The notes under the pieces: generated by a model
Database searches by the model: none
Seen by the model: only the letters and a program-made list of their open reading frames with translations
What the model was told of the DNA's origin: nothing
Shown here: one piece after another, positions 26,071 through 34,109 of the stretch
Layout of the letters: every line of letters starts with the position of its first letter
Position numbering within the stretch: position 1 is the stretch's first letter
Source: Maricaulis maris_C
GTDB taxonomy: Bacteria; Pseudomonadota; Alphaproteobacteria; Caulobacterales; Maricaulaceae
Direction: 5' to 3'
Assembly (NCBI RefSeq): GCF_049116555.1
Contig: NZ_JAGDYT010000025.1
Location: 124,001-188,000 of the forward strand
Length of the DNA: 64,000 nt
Made by a program: the position numbers and the translations under genes

Positions 26071-27351
26071 ATGAGAAGGACAACCAGCGCGATTTTCTTC
26101 GCCGCTCTGTCCGGAACGCTTGCGGGCCCGCCGGCATTCCCTCAAAGCCCAACCATTCCTGATAATTCAGCCTCATCAGTGTCGGATCCATTTGATCTGG
26201 GCGCCGAGTACAGTCTCGATTGGCGGGCCGATCTCGGCCTGGTTCTACTGGCCGGCGATACACCGACTACGCGCCCTGCCTGGCTCGGCGATATGGAGCT
26301 GGGCGTTGACTTCGAGGGCTTCACCCAAGGCGGCCGTCGCTGGGGCTGGGTCCTTGCCGGTCATGCCGAGCGTGACCAACACCTTTCCTCCAGTGGGGGC
26401 CGTACCGGCGCATGCCCGGCGGGCAGCGGCGATTGCGCGACGCTGGTCTCGCCGACCTCGACCCCGATCGCCGGCGACAGCGAATTTTTCAGCGACGGCG
26501 TTGAAAACGGAAGTCGGGTTCGCGCCATGGTGTCCGAAGCTTATGTTTTTGCCGATACCGGCTGGGGCGAATTGCGCCTTGGCTACGGCCCGGGGGCTGC
26601 GAGGCTTGATCCAGTCGGCGGCCCGGCGACCGCCCGACTGGTGCGGGCGGATGGGGGCCATCTGGTCGCGGCAGGTCCCGGAGCGATCCGGACCGAGAGT
26701 CATGTGTCCGGCCACGATCCCAAACTGGTTTTCCGATCCATCGCCCTGGGCCAGGAAAGCAGTGTCGGGACGTTGCGCGCGTCTGTCTCCTTCACGCCTG
26801 AGGTCAGCCAGTGCGGCGTTGATACCTGCCCGCGGCGGACAGGCCCGGGCGGCCAGGCCGGCTCAATCAACAAAGCCGTCTCGGAGCTCGCCCTGACCTA
26901 TCAAATCCGCCGCGGCGACAATGAATGGGCGGCGAGCCTCGCTACCAGTCAGGCGGGCAGCCTGGACGGTCCGCCTGGTTTCGATCCCGTCGAGAGTGTC
27001 GATGCGGGCCTGTCCTGGCGTTGGCAGGCCTGGCGCGCCGGCGGGCGCTGGCGGCGCAGCAATAATGGCGTGGACGGCTCCGGTGCCCTCGAGGCGTGGT
27101 CGGTATCGGCCGGATGGGAACAGGGCGATTGGCTCTCCACGCTTGAATATGCGGCCTCGAGCGATGATTTCATCCACCAGGACACCGCGGTCTGGCAGGC
27201 GGCCACATCGCGTCTGGTTGGTGACCATGGCCTCGTCGCATTTGGTCTGCAGTCTGCGCGGACGGCCAGCCCGGTGTTGACCGGCGCGGGGCGCCGCCAG
27301 ATTGAGGCCAGTCATGTCACGGCCTTTGTCGAGCTGGGCTGGCGATACTGA
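26071..27351 (+). CDS. Gram-negative porin
   Basis: 426-residue outer-membrane porin. It has a cleavable signal (MRRTTSAIFFAALSG...), then alternating beta-strand sequence with frequent aromatic girdle residues, and ends VELGWRY with an aromatic C-terminal residue as in BAM substrates. ADTGWGELRLGYGPGAARL resembles the porin loop-3 region. Two close Cys pairs (CPAGSGDC near 110 and CGVDTC near 250) are unusual for porins and could form disulfides in surface loops. The ATG at 26071 follows GCGAGCG. The 264-base gap upstream holds the divergent promoters shared with the DUF3576 gene; I see no gene in it. Confidence 0.82.
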   Translation: MRRTTSAIFFAALSGTLAGPPAFPQSPTIPDNSASSVSDPFDLGAEYSLDWRADLGLVLLAGDTPTTRPAWLGDMELGVDFEGFTQGGRRWGWVLAGHAERDQHLSSSGGRTGACPAGSGDCATLVSPTSTPIAGDSEFFSDGVENGSRVRAMVSEAYVFADTGWGELRLGYGPGAARLDPVGGPATARLVRADGGHLVAAGPGAIRTESHVSGHDPKLVFRSIALGQESSVGTLRASVSFTPEVSQCGVDTCPRRTGPGGQAGSINKAVSELALTYQIRRGDNEWAASLATSQAGSLDGPPGFDPVESVDAGLSWRWQAWRAGGRWRRSNNGVDGSGALEAWSVSAGWEQGDWLSTLEYAASSDDFIHQDTAVWQAATSRLVGDHGLVAFGLQSARTASPVLTGAGRRQIEASHVTAFVELGWRY

Positions 27352-27455
27352 CAAATCCGCCACAGGACTCTGACTTCTTTCACCCTTGCGGCAGATTCTG
27401 TTTGGGTTGGTCAAGTTCGCTGCGCTACAAATATCGGGCGTGAGGGAGAAGTGCA

Positions 27456-27887
27456 ATGATCTGGCGGATCGATCCGTTTGAAATCATTGGTAGAAAATCA
27501 ACCGTGGCCGGTGCGGCCGCGGCCATGATCCTCTGCGCGCCAGGTGCTTTCGCCCAGGACAATACGGCTGAAACCGATGCCGTTGCGCCTTGGTATGAAG
27601 CGTTCACGCTCTCCATGGCCGAGGCGCCGACCCCGGAAATGGACGAGGTAACGACCTATGACCTCGAGTTCGGCGAGCGCTGGGGCGTGACGCTGGGCAC
27701 ACTGGAGCGGTCGGATCCGCGCCTTGATGATGATCTGACGGCCGGCGCCTTCGTGACCTTTGGCGATCGCATCCGTCTGGGTGGCCAGGTTCGCTTTGCG
27801 TCCCCCGATGACAGCTTTTTCGTTCGCAATAACGACGAGGAAGAGCGTCAGCCGGAAATCAAGTTTGAGTCGGCCCTGCGCTTCTGA
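27456..27887 (+). CDS. ntrZ: NtrZ-like periplasmic protein
   Basis: 143-residue protein with a signal peptide cleaved around AFAQDN (residue 34). The mature part has ERWGVTLGTLER, LTAGAFVTFGDRIRLGGQVRF and a C-terminus QPEIKFESALRF. This matches NtrZ, which in Caulobacter is a periplasmic inhibitor of the NtrY sensor kinase (RWGLTL..., then a final LETAFKF-like strand). No ntrY or ntrX is in the window. The last 29 bases overlap the convergent thiamine-phosphate-synthase-like gene. Confidence 0.75.
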   Translation: MIWRIDPFEIIGRKSTVAGAAAAMILCAPGAFAQDNTAETDAVAPWYEAFTLSMAEAPTPEMDEVTTYDLEFGERWGVTLGTLERSDPRLDDDLTAGAFVTFGDRIRLGGQVRFASPDDSFFVRNNDEEERQPEIKFESALRF

Positions 27888-28494
27888 TCGCGCCGACCAC
27901 CGCAACACCTGACATCCCAAAGCCTGCCAAACGTCTGACTGTGCGCAAATTGACGCCGCCGAGTGCATAAACCGGTATGCGCGAACGCCTCGCCCACGCG
28001 GCCAGCGCCAAGGGGCCCATCGGATGTCCGGCGCTTGCGCTTGCACTGGAAAAAACGGTGGAGACCAATACCGCGTCCAGCCCGCTCGCCTGCGCGCGGG
28101 AAAGGGCCAGCGGTGAGTGTGCCGACCCCGTGAAAAGTCCGGTATTCCCGCAGGCGCGTTCATGATGCGCCCGGGCCAACATGCGTTCCGGCCAGTGAAC
28201 CCCGTCGGCATTGCAATTCCGGGCAAGCACAGCGTCGCCGGAAATCAGGACCTGCACGCCACGGGCCCGCGCCAGGCGCACGGTTTCATGCGCCAGGGCG
28301 ACGCGATCGGGCGCGCCGAAATGCCGATAGACCAGGGCGCTACCCGCCGGCAGGTTTCGAGCGAGGGCGAGCGGGTCGGGTTGGCGTTGCGGGTCGGTGA
28401 GGGCAAGCAGGGCTGGTGTCATGGCCCTGTTTTCGCCGCGCGCACGCACGGCCGCGCTTGCCATCTTTCGCGCTGCATCGTAGGGCGACGTCAT
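27859..28494 (-). CDS. Thiamine phosphate synthase-like (ThiE/TenI) protein
   Basis: 211-residue TIM-barrel protein with PALLALTDPQRQPDP, AGSALVYRHFGAPDR, LISGDAVLARNCNADGVHWPE, SAHSPLALSRAQASGLDAVLVSTVF (TenI/ThiE His-Ser motif) and IPVYALGGVNLRTVRRL (phosphate-binding Gly motif). The family includes ThiE, which joins the thiazole and pyrimidine halves of thiamine, and TenI, a thiazole tautomerase; the sequence alone does not decide between them. The start at 28494 overlaps the divergent yggS start (CATG); an internal ATG at 28422 is possible. No other thiamine genes are nearby. Confidence 0.8.
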   Translation of the reverse strand: MTSPYDAARKMASAAVRARGENRAMTPALLALTDPQRQPDPLALARNLPAGSALVYRHFGAPDRVALAHETVRLARARGVQVLISGDAVLARNCNADGVHWPERMLARAHHERACGNTGLFTGSAHSPLALSRAQASGLDAVLVSTVFSSASASAGHPMGPLALAAWARRSRIPVYALGGVNLRTVRRLAGFGMSGVAVVGAIRSAGPTQT

Positions 28495-29170
28495 GACTGA
28501 TATTCCGGATATACAGGCACGCCGTCAGGCCCTCCTCGACGATATTTTCGCGACCGCAAAGGATGCGGACCGTCCACCGAATACCATCAAACTGGTCGCG
28601 GTCTCCAAACGCCAGCCCGAAGCGCGGTTGGAGGCGGCCCTGGCAGCCGGCCAGCGTGTCTTCGGCGAGAACCGGGTCCAGGAGGCCCAGGCGCACTGGG
28701 CCGGGCGCCGCGCTGGCTGGCCGGATCTCGAATTACGCCTGATCGGGCCCCTGCAGTCCAACAAGGCGGCAGAGGCTGTAGCCCTGTTCGATGTCATCGA
28801 GACTCTCGATCGGGAAAAGCTGGCCAAGGCCCTGCGCAAGGAAATGGATGCCCAGAAGAAGGCGCCGCGCCTTTTCGTTCAGGTGAATACCGGAGAGGAA
28901 CCGCAAAAGGCCGGGGTCTCTCCCGCCGAGCTGTATGATTTCGTGGGCCGAATGCGCACGCAATACGGTTTCACGATAGACGGTCTTATGTGCATTCCTC
29001 CGGTCGAGGAGCCGCCCGGCTTGCATTTTGCGCTGCTCGCCAGGCTCGCGGCCGGTCTGGGCGTGCCGGAATTGTCGATGGGCATGAGTTCCGACTATCC
29101 GACCGCCATCCGCCTGGGCGCGACCTCGGTGCGGATCGGGACAGGGTTTTTCGGTCCCAGGGACAGCTAA
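28493..29170 (+). CDS. YggS/PLPBP-family pyridoxal phosphate homeostasis protein
   Basis: 225-residue cofactor-carrier protein with the alanine-racemase-like barrel. Visible are IKLVAVSKRQPEARLEAAL with the PLP-binding Lys near residue 38, FGENRVQEAQAHW, ELRLIGPLQSNKAAEAV, LFVQVNTGEEPQKAGVSP, LSMGMSSDYPTAIRLGATSVRIGTGFFG (phosphate-binding end). Family members control the intracellular PLP pool. Its ATG overlaps the divergent start at 28494, so its promoter must lie inside the opposite gene. Confidence 0.93.
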   Translation: MTDIPDIQARRQALLDDIFATAKDADRPPNTIKLVAVSKRQPEARLEAALAAGQRVFGENRVQEAQAHWAGRRAGWPDLELRLIGPLQSNKAAEAVALFDVIETLDREKLAKALRKEMDAQKKAPRLFVQVNTGEEPQKAGVSPAELYDFVGRMRTQYGFTIDGLMCIPPVEEPPGLHFALLARLAAGLGVPELSMGMSSDYPTAIRLGATSVRIGTGFFGPRDS

Positions 29171-29182
29171 CAGCCGAGACGG

Positions 29183-29683
29183 CTAGGCGATTGTCAGCGT
29201 GTCGCCCGGCTGGAGGGCGGCGAGCAAGGCCCGGACATCGTCCGGGTCGAGCGCGATACAGCCCTCGGTCGGTTTGTAGTCGTCCCGCTTGCAGTGCAGG
29301 AAAATCGCCGATCCGGCACCCGCAATGGGTGGATTATCATTATGGCCGAGAACCAGGATGATGTCGTAAAGCCCGTCCTCACGCCACATGGCCTCGTGGG
29401 AGGCTGGATAGGGCCGACGGACGGGTCGGTTATAGGCCGGGTCATCCGGGGCATCGCACCAGCCATCATTGGCTTGCAGGGGGCGGCATGGAAGCACCGT
29501 TTGCGGCCGGTCCAGGCGGTCCGCGCGATAGAGGACGCGTCGCACCGCATAGGCACCGAGCGGGGTTGCGCCATCACCTTCACACTTGTCTGACGCCTTC
29601 GTGACTCCCGCGCGACCAAGGGCTGCGCGTACCTTGCGGTTTTCCAGCGAGAGGTGGCCATTTCGGCTGACTTGCCAATCCAT
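29183..29683 (-). CDS. L,D-transpeptidase (YkuD) family protein
   Basis: 166-residue protein with the YkuD pattern: GDGATPLGAYAVRRVLYRADR near residue 40, DIILVLGHNDNPPIAGAGSAIFLH and the catalytic end KPTEGCIALDPDDVRALL, in which His and Cys (H...EGC) form the active site. L,D-transpeptidases make 3-3 crosslinks or attach proteins to peptidoglycan. No clear signal peptide follows the ATG at 29683. A longer frame runs up to 29866 but lacks one too, so the start is uncertain. Confidence 0.82.
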   Translation of the reverse strand: MDWQVSRNGHLSLENRKVRAALGRAGVTKASDKCEGDGATPLGAYAVRRVLYRADRLDRPQTVLPCRPLQANDGWCDAPDDPAYNRPVRRPYPASHEAMWREDGLYDIILVLGHNDNPPIAGAGSAIFLHCKRDDYKPTEGCIALDPDDVRALLAALQPGDTLTIA

Positions 29684-29934
29684 TCGGGAATCGTAGCGGG
29701 TAACGCGGTGGTCGGCGAGGGACGAACGGCACTGGAAAGTGCGGCTGTCCACTTCGCCTCCCCCACCACGGAGGTTTGTCCGGGCAACCGGACCTGTCAT
29801 TAACCAAGCAAGTTCAAGGCCAGACCGGGCACACACAAAACTGGGCAAATTTGGCCGTACCAGCAAAAACTGCCGGGCACATTCTGCCGCCCGGCAGGAA
29901 TTGCCTTGTGAAACGAAATGGGCATGATCAACGC

Positions 29935-30621
29935 ATGAACGCGCAAAAAACCATTCTGATCGTCGATGACGATGAAGACCTTCGCGAAGCGCTCGTCGAG
30001 CAATTCGCCCTGCATGAGGAATTCCGGACCCTGTCGGCAGACACGGCTGGTGGCGGCATGGGCATCGCCCGCAATGAGCGCGCTGACCTCATTCTGCTTG
30101 ATGTCGAATTGCCGGACATGGACGGGCGCGAGGCCTGCCGCCTCATGCGCAAGAACGGGATTACCGCGCCCATCGTCATGCTGACGGGTCAGGACACGGA
30201 CGCCGATCAGATCCTTGGCCTCGAATCCGGCGCCAATGACTATGTCACCAAGCCGTTCAAGTTTTCGGTTCTGCTCGCGCGCGTACGGGCTCATTTGCGC
30301 AGTCATGAGCAGAGCGAGGATGCCGTCTTCCAGGTCGGACCCTATGAATTCAGGCCGGCCATGAAGCTCTTGCTGACGTCGGACGAAAAGAAAATCCGCC
30401 TGACCGAGAAAGAAACGAATATTCTCAAATATCTCTATCGGTCTGGCGGCAAACCGGTGCCGCGCGACGAGCTTCTGCACGAGGTCTGGGGCTATAATCC
30501 GGCGGTGACCACGCACACGCTGGAAACCCATATCTATCGCCTGCGCCAGAAAATCGAACCCGATCCGGCGCACGCCCGGCTTCTGGTTACGGAGAGCGGC
30601 GGCTACCGGCTTCAGAACTGA
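29935..30621 (+). CDS. cenR: OmpR-family response regulator, CenR-like
   Basis: 228-residue two-component regulator: receiver domain with the acidic pocket IVDDDEDLRE, phospho-acceptor region LILLDVELPDMDG and the conserved Lys in NDYVTKPFKFS. A winged-helix DNA-binding domain follows (IRLTEKETNILKYLYRSGGKPVPRDELLHEVWGYN...LETHIYRLRQKIE). The gene sits in the origin-proximal block where Caulobacter carries cenR, whose product controls envelope integrity and is essential there. The assignment rests on sequence resemblance from memory and gene order. No histidine kinase is adjacent, as in Caulobacter. Confidence 0.8.
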   Translation: MNAQKTILIVDDDEDLREALVEQFALHEEFRTLSADTAGGGMGIARNERADLILLDVELPDMDGREACRLMRKNGITAPIVMLTGQDTDADQILGLESGANDYVTKPFKFSVLLARVRAHLRSHEQSEDAVFQVGPYEFRPAMKLLLTSDEKKIRLTEKETNILKYLYRSGGKPVPRDELLHEVWGYNPAVTTHTLETHIYRLRQKIEPDPAHARLLVTESGGYRLQN

Positions 30622-30638
30622 AGCCGGACTGCCCGGGA

Positions 30639-31451
30639 TCAGTCGCCGAAGGTCAGGACCACCGGTGCATGATCAGACGGCTTCTCCCGACTCCGTTCGT
30701 CTTCCCAGATCCGGAACGCCTCTCGGCCGCCAGACAGGGCCCGGTCGCGGGCGGCCGGTGCGGCCCAGATATGGTCCAGCCGCCGGCCGCGATTGGCCTT
30801 GCGCCAGTCTTTCGCGCGATAGCTCCACCAGGTGTAGATCTTCTCGTCCATCGGAATGAGTTCGCGGGCGATGTCCGAGAACTGGCCTGCCTGGCGAATT
30901 CGTTCCAGGGCTTCCGTCTCGATCGGCGTATGCGAGATCACTTTCAGCAATTGCTTGTGTGACCAGACATCGTGCTCATAGGGGGCGATATTGAAATCGC
31001 CCACCAGGACAAGCGGCGCATTGTCGGCGGCTCGCTCGGTGAAATAGCGCTCGATCCGCTCGAGAAATGCCAGCTTGTGGGCAAAGCGGGGATTGATCGC
31101 CGGATCCGGCTCGTCTCCGCCCGCCGGAATGTAGAAATTGTGCAATTCCAGACCTTCCACGCCAACGCGTTGGTGCCGCGCCTCGCCGCGCGGGCACAGG
31201 TCGCAATCGCCAAGGTCCTCAAGCGGGTATTTCGACGCGATGGCGACGCCATGCATGCCCTTCTGGCCCCGCACATGGAAATGTTTGAAGCCCATTTCGC
31301 GGAAGCTCTCCTCCGGGAACTGGTCGTTCTGGCATTTGATTTCCTGCAGGCAGAGCACGTCCGGGTCGGCTTCGCGAACCCAGTCAGCGATGAGCGGGAC
31401 GGCGCGCAGGCGCACGGAATTGATATTCCAGCTGGCAAGTGTGAGCGGCAT
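30639..31451 (-). CDS. xthA: Exodeoxyribonuclease III / AP endonuclease
   Basis: 270-residue Mg2+-dependent nuclease of the base excision repair pathway. Motifs in order: LASWNINSVRLR at the start, DVLCLQEIKCQNDQFPE (metal-binding Glu), NFYIPAGGDE, LVGDFNIAPYEHDVW (catalytic Asp and Asn), TWWSYRAKDWRKANRGRRLDHIWA and C-terminal EKPSDHAPVVLTF with the catalytic Asp-His. Convergent with the CenR-like gene, 17 bases away. Confidence 0.95.
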   Translation of the reverse strand: MPLTLASWNINSVRLRAVPLIADWVREADPDVLCLQEIKCQNDQFPEESFREMGFKHFHVRGQKGMHGVAIASKYPLEDLGDCDLCPRGEARHQRVGVEGLELHNFYIPAGGDEPDPAINPRFAHKLAFLERIERYFTERAADNAPLVLVGDFNIAPYEHDVWSHKQLLKVISHTPIETEALERIRQAGQFSDIARELIPMDEKIYTWWSYRAKDWRKANRGRRLDHIWAAPAARDRALSGGREAFRIWEDERSREKPSDHAPVVLTFGD

Positions 31452-31478
31452 GGCAGACTTTCCGTCAGATGGTATTGA

Positions 31479-32087
31479 TCAGAGGATATTATAAGTGGAC
31501 CCGGCCAAGCCGACCGGCCAGCGCCCACGCGCGAAGAGGCGCCAGCGTGCAAGGAAGGGGTGAGGCGGCTCGTCATCCTCGGCCTCGGCCAGGATAACGA
31601 GGGCGGCGCCATTGGCGGCTTGGGCAAGCGCGCCGGCAGCGGCGTTCACCAGCGCCATGTCTTCGACATCGTCCATTGCGGCGGCGTCCTCAACGATGTC
31701 TCGGGAGCTATCGCCCGTCTTCTGGGCGACCATGGAGAGCGCAGCCGAAACGGCTTCTTCGTCGAGGCGTTCCAGCACGCGTGAAACCAGGCCTGTGCGC
31801 AGCATTTCCTCGGCCTCCCAGCTGACCGGGTCACGATCGAGGGTTTCAGCGGCGCCTGCGGCTTCTTCCCAATCGGACAGGACCGCAGCCTCGGCATCGG
31901 GGAATCCCAGCCCGTCCAGATAGGCGCGGGCCAGGAATTTCTCGCGCTCATCCAGTGGCTCGCCGAGGCGGGCGAACCAGGAATTGGAGTTCAGGCTCTC
32001 GGCAAAAGCTTTCGCCTTGTAGAGCAGCGGGATTTCTTCGAGCAGGCGCGGGATGTCCGCGTCATCGGGATCATCATGGAATTGCAT
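31479..32087 (-). CDS. Hypothetical acidic protein
   Basis: I do not recognise this 202-residue protein. It is acidic and mostly helical by composition, with a conserved-looking N-terminus (DIPRLLEEIPLLYKAKAFAE), SNSWFARLGEPLDEREKFLARAYLDGLGF and a C-terminal HPFLARWRLFARGRWPVGL. No signal peptide and no membrane segment are apparent. It lies 27 bases upstream of xthA on the same strand and probably shares its transcript. The frame is confidently coding because it is uninterrupted, starts at an ATG and has clear codon bias. Confidence 0.7.
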   Translation of the reverse strand: MQFHDDPDDADIPRLLEEIPLLYKAKAFAESLNSNSWFARLGEPLDEREKFLARAYLDGLGFPDAEAAVLSDWEEAAGAAETLDRDPVSWEAEEMLRTGLVSRVLERLDEEAVSAALSMVAQKTGDSSRDIVEDAAAMDDVEDMALVNAAAGALAQAANGAALVILAEAEDDEPPHPFLARWRLFARGRWPVGLAGSTYNIL

Positions 32088-32167
32088 GGGGCGTATTTAA
32101 CCCTCATTCCCGCCGCGCAACAGGGGCTTAGGTGCGTGTGATCAGGTTGAACCAGGTCTCAAACGAA

Positions 32168-32204
32168 TTGCGCCCGGTCTCGAGGGGGAGGAGACCGGGC
32201 GCAA
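32168..32204 (-). other. Perfect 14-bp inverted repeat in a 311-base gene-free gap
   Basis: TTGCGCCCGGTCTC (32168-32181) pairs perfectly with GAGACCGGGCGCAA (32191-32204) around a 9-base purine-rich loop. The gap 32088-32398 between lolA and the hypothetical gene contains no ORF that I can support. The stem could end lolA transcription or be the 3' hairpin of a small RNA read on the minus strand, where it is followed by a short TTCGTTT. The strand is a guess. Confidence 0.5.
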
Positions 32205-32398
32205 AGCCATGCGCTTGTCTGTTCGAGCGCAGCGCCGGGAGGGGATCAATCCGGCGCGACTGAGATCGGGATCCGCAAGCGGGGGGACGACGCCGATCCA
32301 TTGCCTCTCAGTCAGCGTTACAATAACGCCACAGCGTTCAGACTTTTACAAATAAAAAATGAGAAAGGAATTGCGTGTGTCGAAAAAGCCTCAGCCCG

Positions 32399-33070
32399 TT
32401 AACGACCGCGTCGGGAATTGCGCCGCTCTTCCGGTTCCGGAATAACGAAAAGGCGTGGATTGAGACGCATGCCAGACTGCATGCCCGTCAGGCTGACCCG
32501 GGTGATTTCCCCTAATGCGTCAGTCACATACCACTCACGCAGCTCGTAATTCGGTTCCGCGAAGACGAACATGATCTCGCCTTCCATTTCCTGCGATGGG
32601 TCGCGGAGTGTGAGATACAAGAAACCGAATTCGCGCTCCATCGAGACAATGGCCGCGTCGGATTCAATGTCGATCTCCGGCTTCAGAAGCCACCAAAGAG
32701 GCGTCGAGCGTAAAGGAATCCGGTCGACGGTTTCCAGGGCCTGGTCCTCAACCGCCACCGTGGTGCCGTCGGCAATGATGCGCAGCGGATTGGGCTCATC
32801 ATAGTCCAGGCGGAGCCGGCCAGGCCGCGACAGGGCCAGATCGCCCTCGGCAAAAGACCCGTCCGGCGCGATCTGGATGAAGCGCGATTGGAGCGTGTCG
32901 ACCGAATTCAGATAGGTATTGATCCCGGCCAGGACCTCATCCCGGTCTCTCACCGGGCCGGATGTCTCCAACGGCGCCTCGGTCGATGCCGCCGTCGGTT
33001 CGGGTTGCGGATCGGTCGGAGCCGGGTCGGTGGCCTGCAGAAGGGCCAGGGAAGCAAGCAGTGTGATCAT
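32399..33070 (-). CDS. lolA: LolA-like outer-membrane lipoprotein carrier protein
   Basis: 223-residue periplasmic carrier that ferries lipoproteins from LolCDE to the outer membrane. After an N-terminal hydrophobic segment (MITLLASLALLQ) and a Pro/Thr/Glu-rich linker, the LolA fold begins at about residue 45: INTYLNSVDTLQSRFIQIAPDGSFAEGDLALSRPGRLRLDYDEPNPLRIIADGTT, then the C-terminal beta sheet (LREWYVTDALGEITRVSLTG). The signal peptide is short and lacks basic residues, so the exact start or signal is doubtful. Located near ftsK, a common LolA position. Confidence 0.85.
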   Translation of the reverse strand: MITLLASLALLQATDPAPTDPQPEPTAASTEAPLETSGPVRDRDEVLAGINTYLNSVDTLQSRFIQIAPDGSFAEGDLALSRPGRLRLDYDEPNPLRIIADGTTVAVEDQALETVDRIPLRSTPLWWLLKPEIDIESDAAIVSMEREFGFLYLTLRDPSQEMEGEIMFVFAEPNYELREWYVTDALGEITRVSLTGMQSGMRLNPRLFVIPEPEERRNSRRGR

Positions 33071-33145
33071 GTCGCCAAGCTGGCCCGGGATTGCGGCGTG
33101 AGCAAGACCGCGATGTTCATGTCGCGCTCAGCCGCCTGCCCTGTT

Positions 33146-34021
33146 TCAGTCGCCATTGGCGTCCGGATAGCGGATTTCGTGGGCGGAAAGTTCAGATGTC
33201 TCCCAGTGCGGAGAGAAAATGAAGCGCCCGTCCGGCGTACCGCCAATCGAGTTGAGCATGATGTCTTCGCCGTCAAAGGCGTCCAGCACGGTCAGGCCGT
33301 GTTCGTCAGACCAGTGCAGGAGGCGGCCACGAAGATCGCTCAGCACAAGCCCGCCCCGACCATCTGTAACCACCCCGTCCAGTGACCCCTCATTCTCCAG
33401 CAGGACGGTGGCTTCAAGCGTGCCGGGATCAATCCGGATCAGTCGGCCTTCGCCGCTGGAGCTGACGACATAGATCGAGCCATCGACATATTCGACCCCA
33501 TTGGCCCCGGTGAAACGGTCATCATTGAAAACCTGCTCCCATAGGCCGTCAGTCAGCGTGTAGAGCGCGCCGCCACGGGTATCGGTAATCCAGACACGGC
33601 CGCTCGGGTCGATGGCTATGTCGTTCAACACGACATCATCATGGGCGAAATCCCAGCGATCGAGCTCGGCACCGGTTTCCAGGTCCATCGCCACAAGCGT
33701 CCGGGCGGCTTCGATCATGAACAGGCGATCATTGGCCGAGACGATGCCAAGCGGGCTCACATAACCCTCCACCCAGCGTGCCTGCCATTCGCCTGTCACC
33801 AGGTTCAGGCGCGATACATAGCCGGTCGCCTGCGGCTCTTCGGATTCGCTGGCCGGACCCTGATTGCCGATATAGGCCCAGTCACTGCCGTCCGGGACAT
33901 GCACAGCCTCGGGGCGAGCGACGGAGTCGGTCCGCCATAATTCTATCGCCGTCGGGTGGTCCTGGGCGCAGGCGCTTGCGCCGGCCAGTGCGATGCCGGC
34001 GGCCAAAAAAGTCGTTTTCAA
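33146..34021 (-). CDS. SMP-30/gluconolactonase-like beta-propeller protein
   Basis: 291-residue secreted protein (signal MKTTFLAAGIALAGASACAQ, possible lipobox Cys near residue 18). The mature part is a repeating beta-propeller with blades such as YVSPLGIVSANDRLFMIEA, VVLNDIAIDPSGRVWITDTRGGALYTL, GANGVEYVDGSIYVVSSSGEGRL and SLDGVVTDGRGGLVLSDLRG. The pattern resembles the SMP-30/strictosidine synthase superfamily, which includes lactonases. The substrate is not predictable. Confidence 0.75.
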   Translation of the reverse strand: MKTTFLAAGIALAGASACAQDHPTAIELWRTDSVARPEAVHVPDGSDWAYIGNQGPASESEEPQATGYVSRLNLVTGEWQARWVEGYVSPLGIVSANDRLFMIEAARTLVAMDLETGAELDRWDFAHDDVVLNDIAIDPSGRVWITDTRGGALYTLTDGLWEQVFNDDRFTGANGVEYVDGSIYVVSSSGEGRLIRIDPGTLEATVLLENEGSLDGVVTDGRGGLVLSDLRGRLLHWSDEHGLTVLDAFDGEDIMLNSIGGTPDGRFIFSPHWETSELSAHEIRYPDANGD

Positions 34022-34041
34022 GATAGTCGTCCCTCAACTCC

Positions 34042-34079
34042 GCCCCCCGGCGTCCGCAAGTTTGCAGACGGAAGGGGGC
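34042..34079 (-). terminator. Possible hairpin terminator downstream of ftsK
   Basis: Nested inverted repeats: an outer arm GCCCCC (34042-34047) with GGGGGC (34074-34079) and an inner arm GTCCGCAA (34052-34059) with TTGCAGAC (34062-34069, one mismatch). They lie between the ftsK stop and the start of the propeller gene. No T run follows, so Rho-dependent termination or mRNA stabilisation is as likely. Confidence 0.4.
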
Positions 34080-34109
34080 AGGGCCAGTCACGAACCGGTG
34101 AGGCGATGT

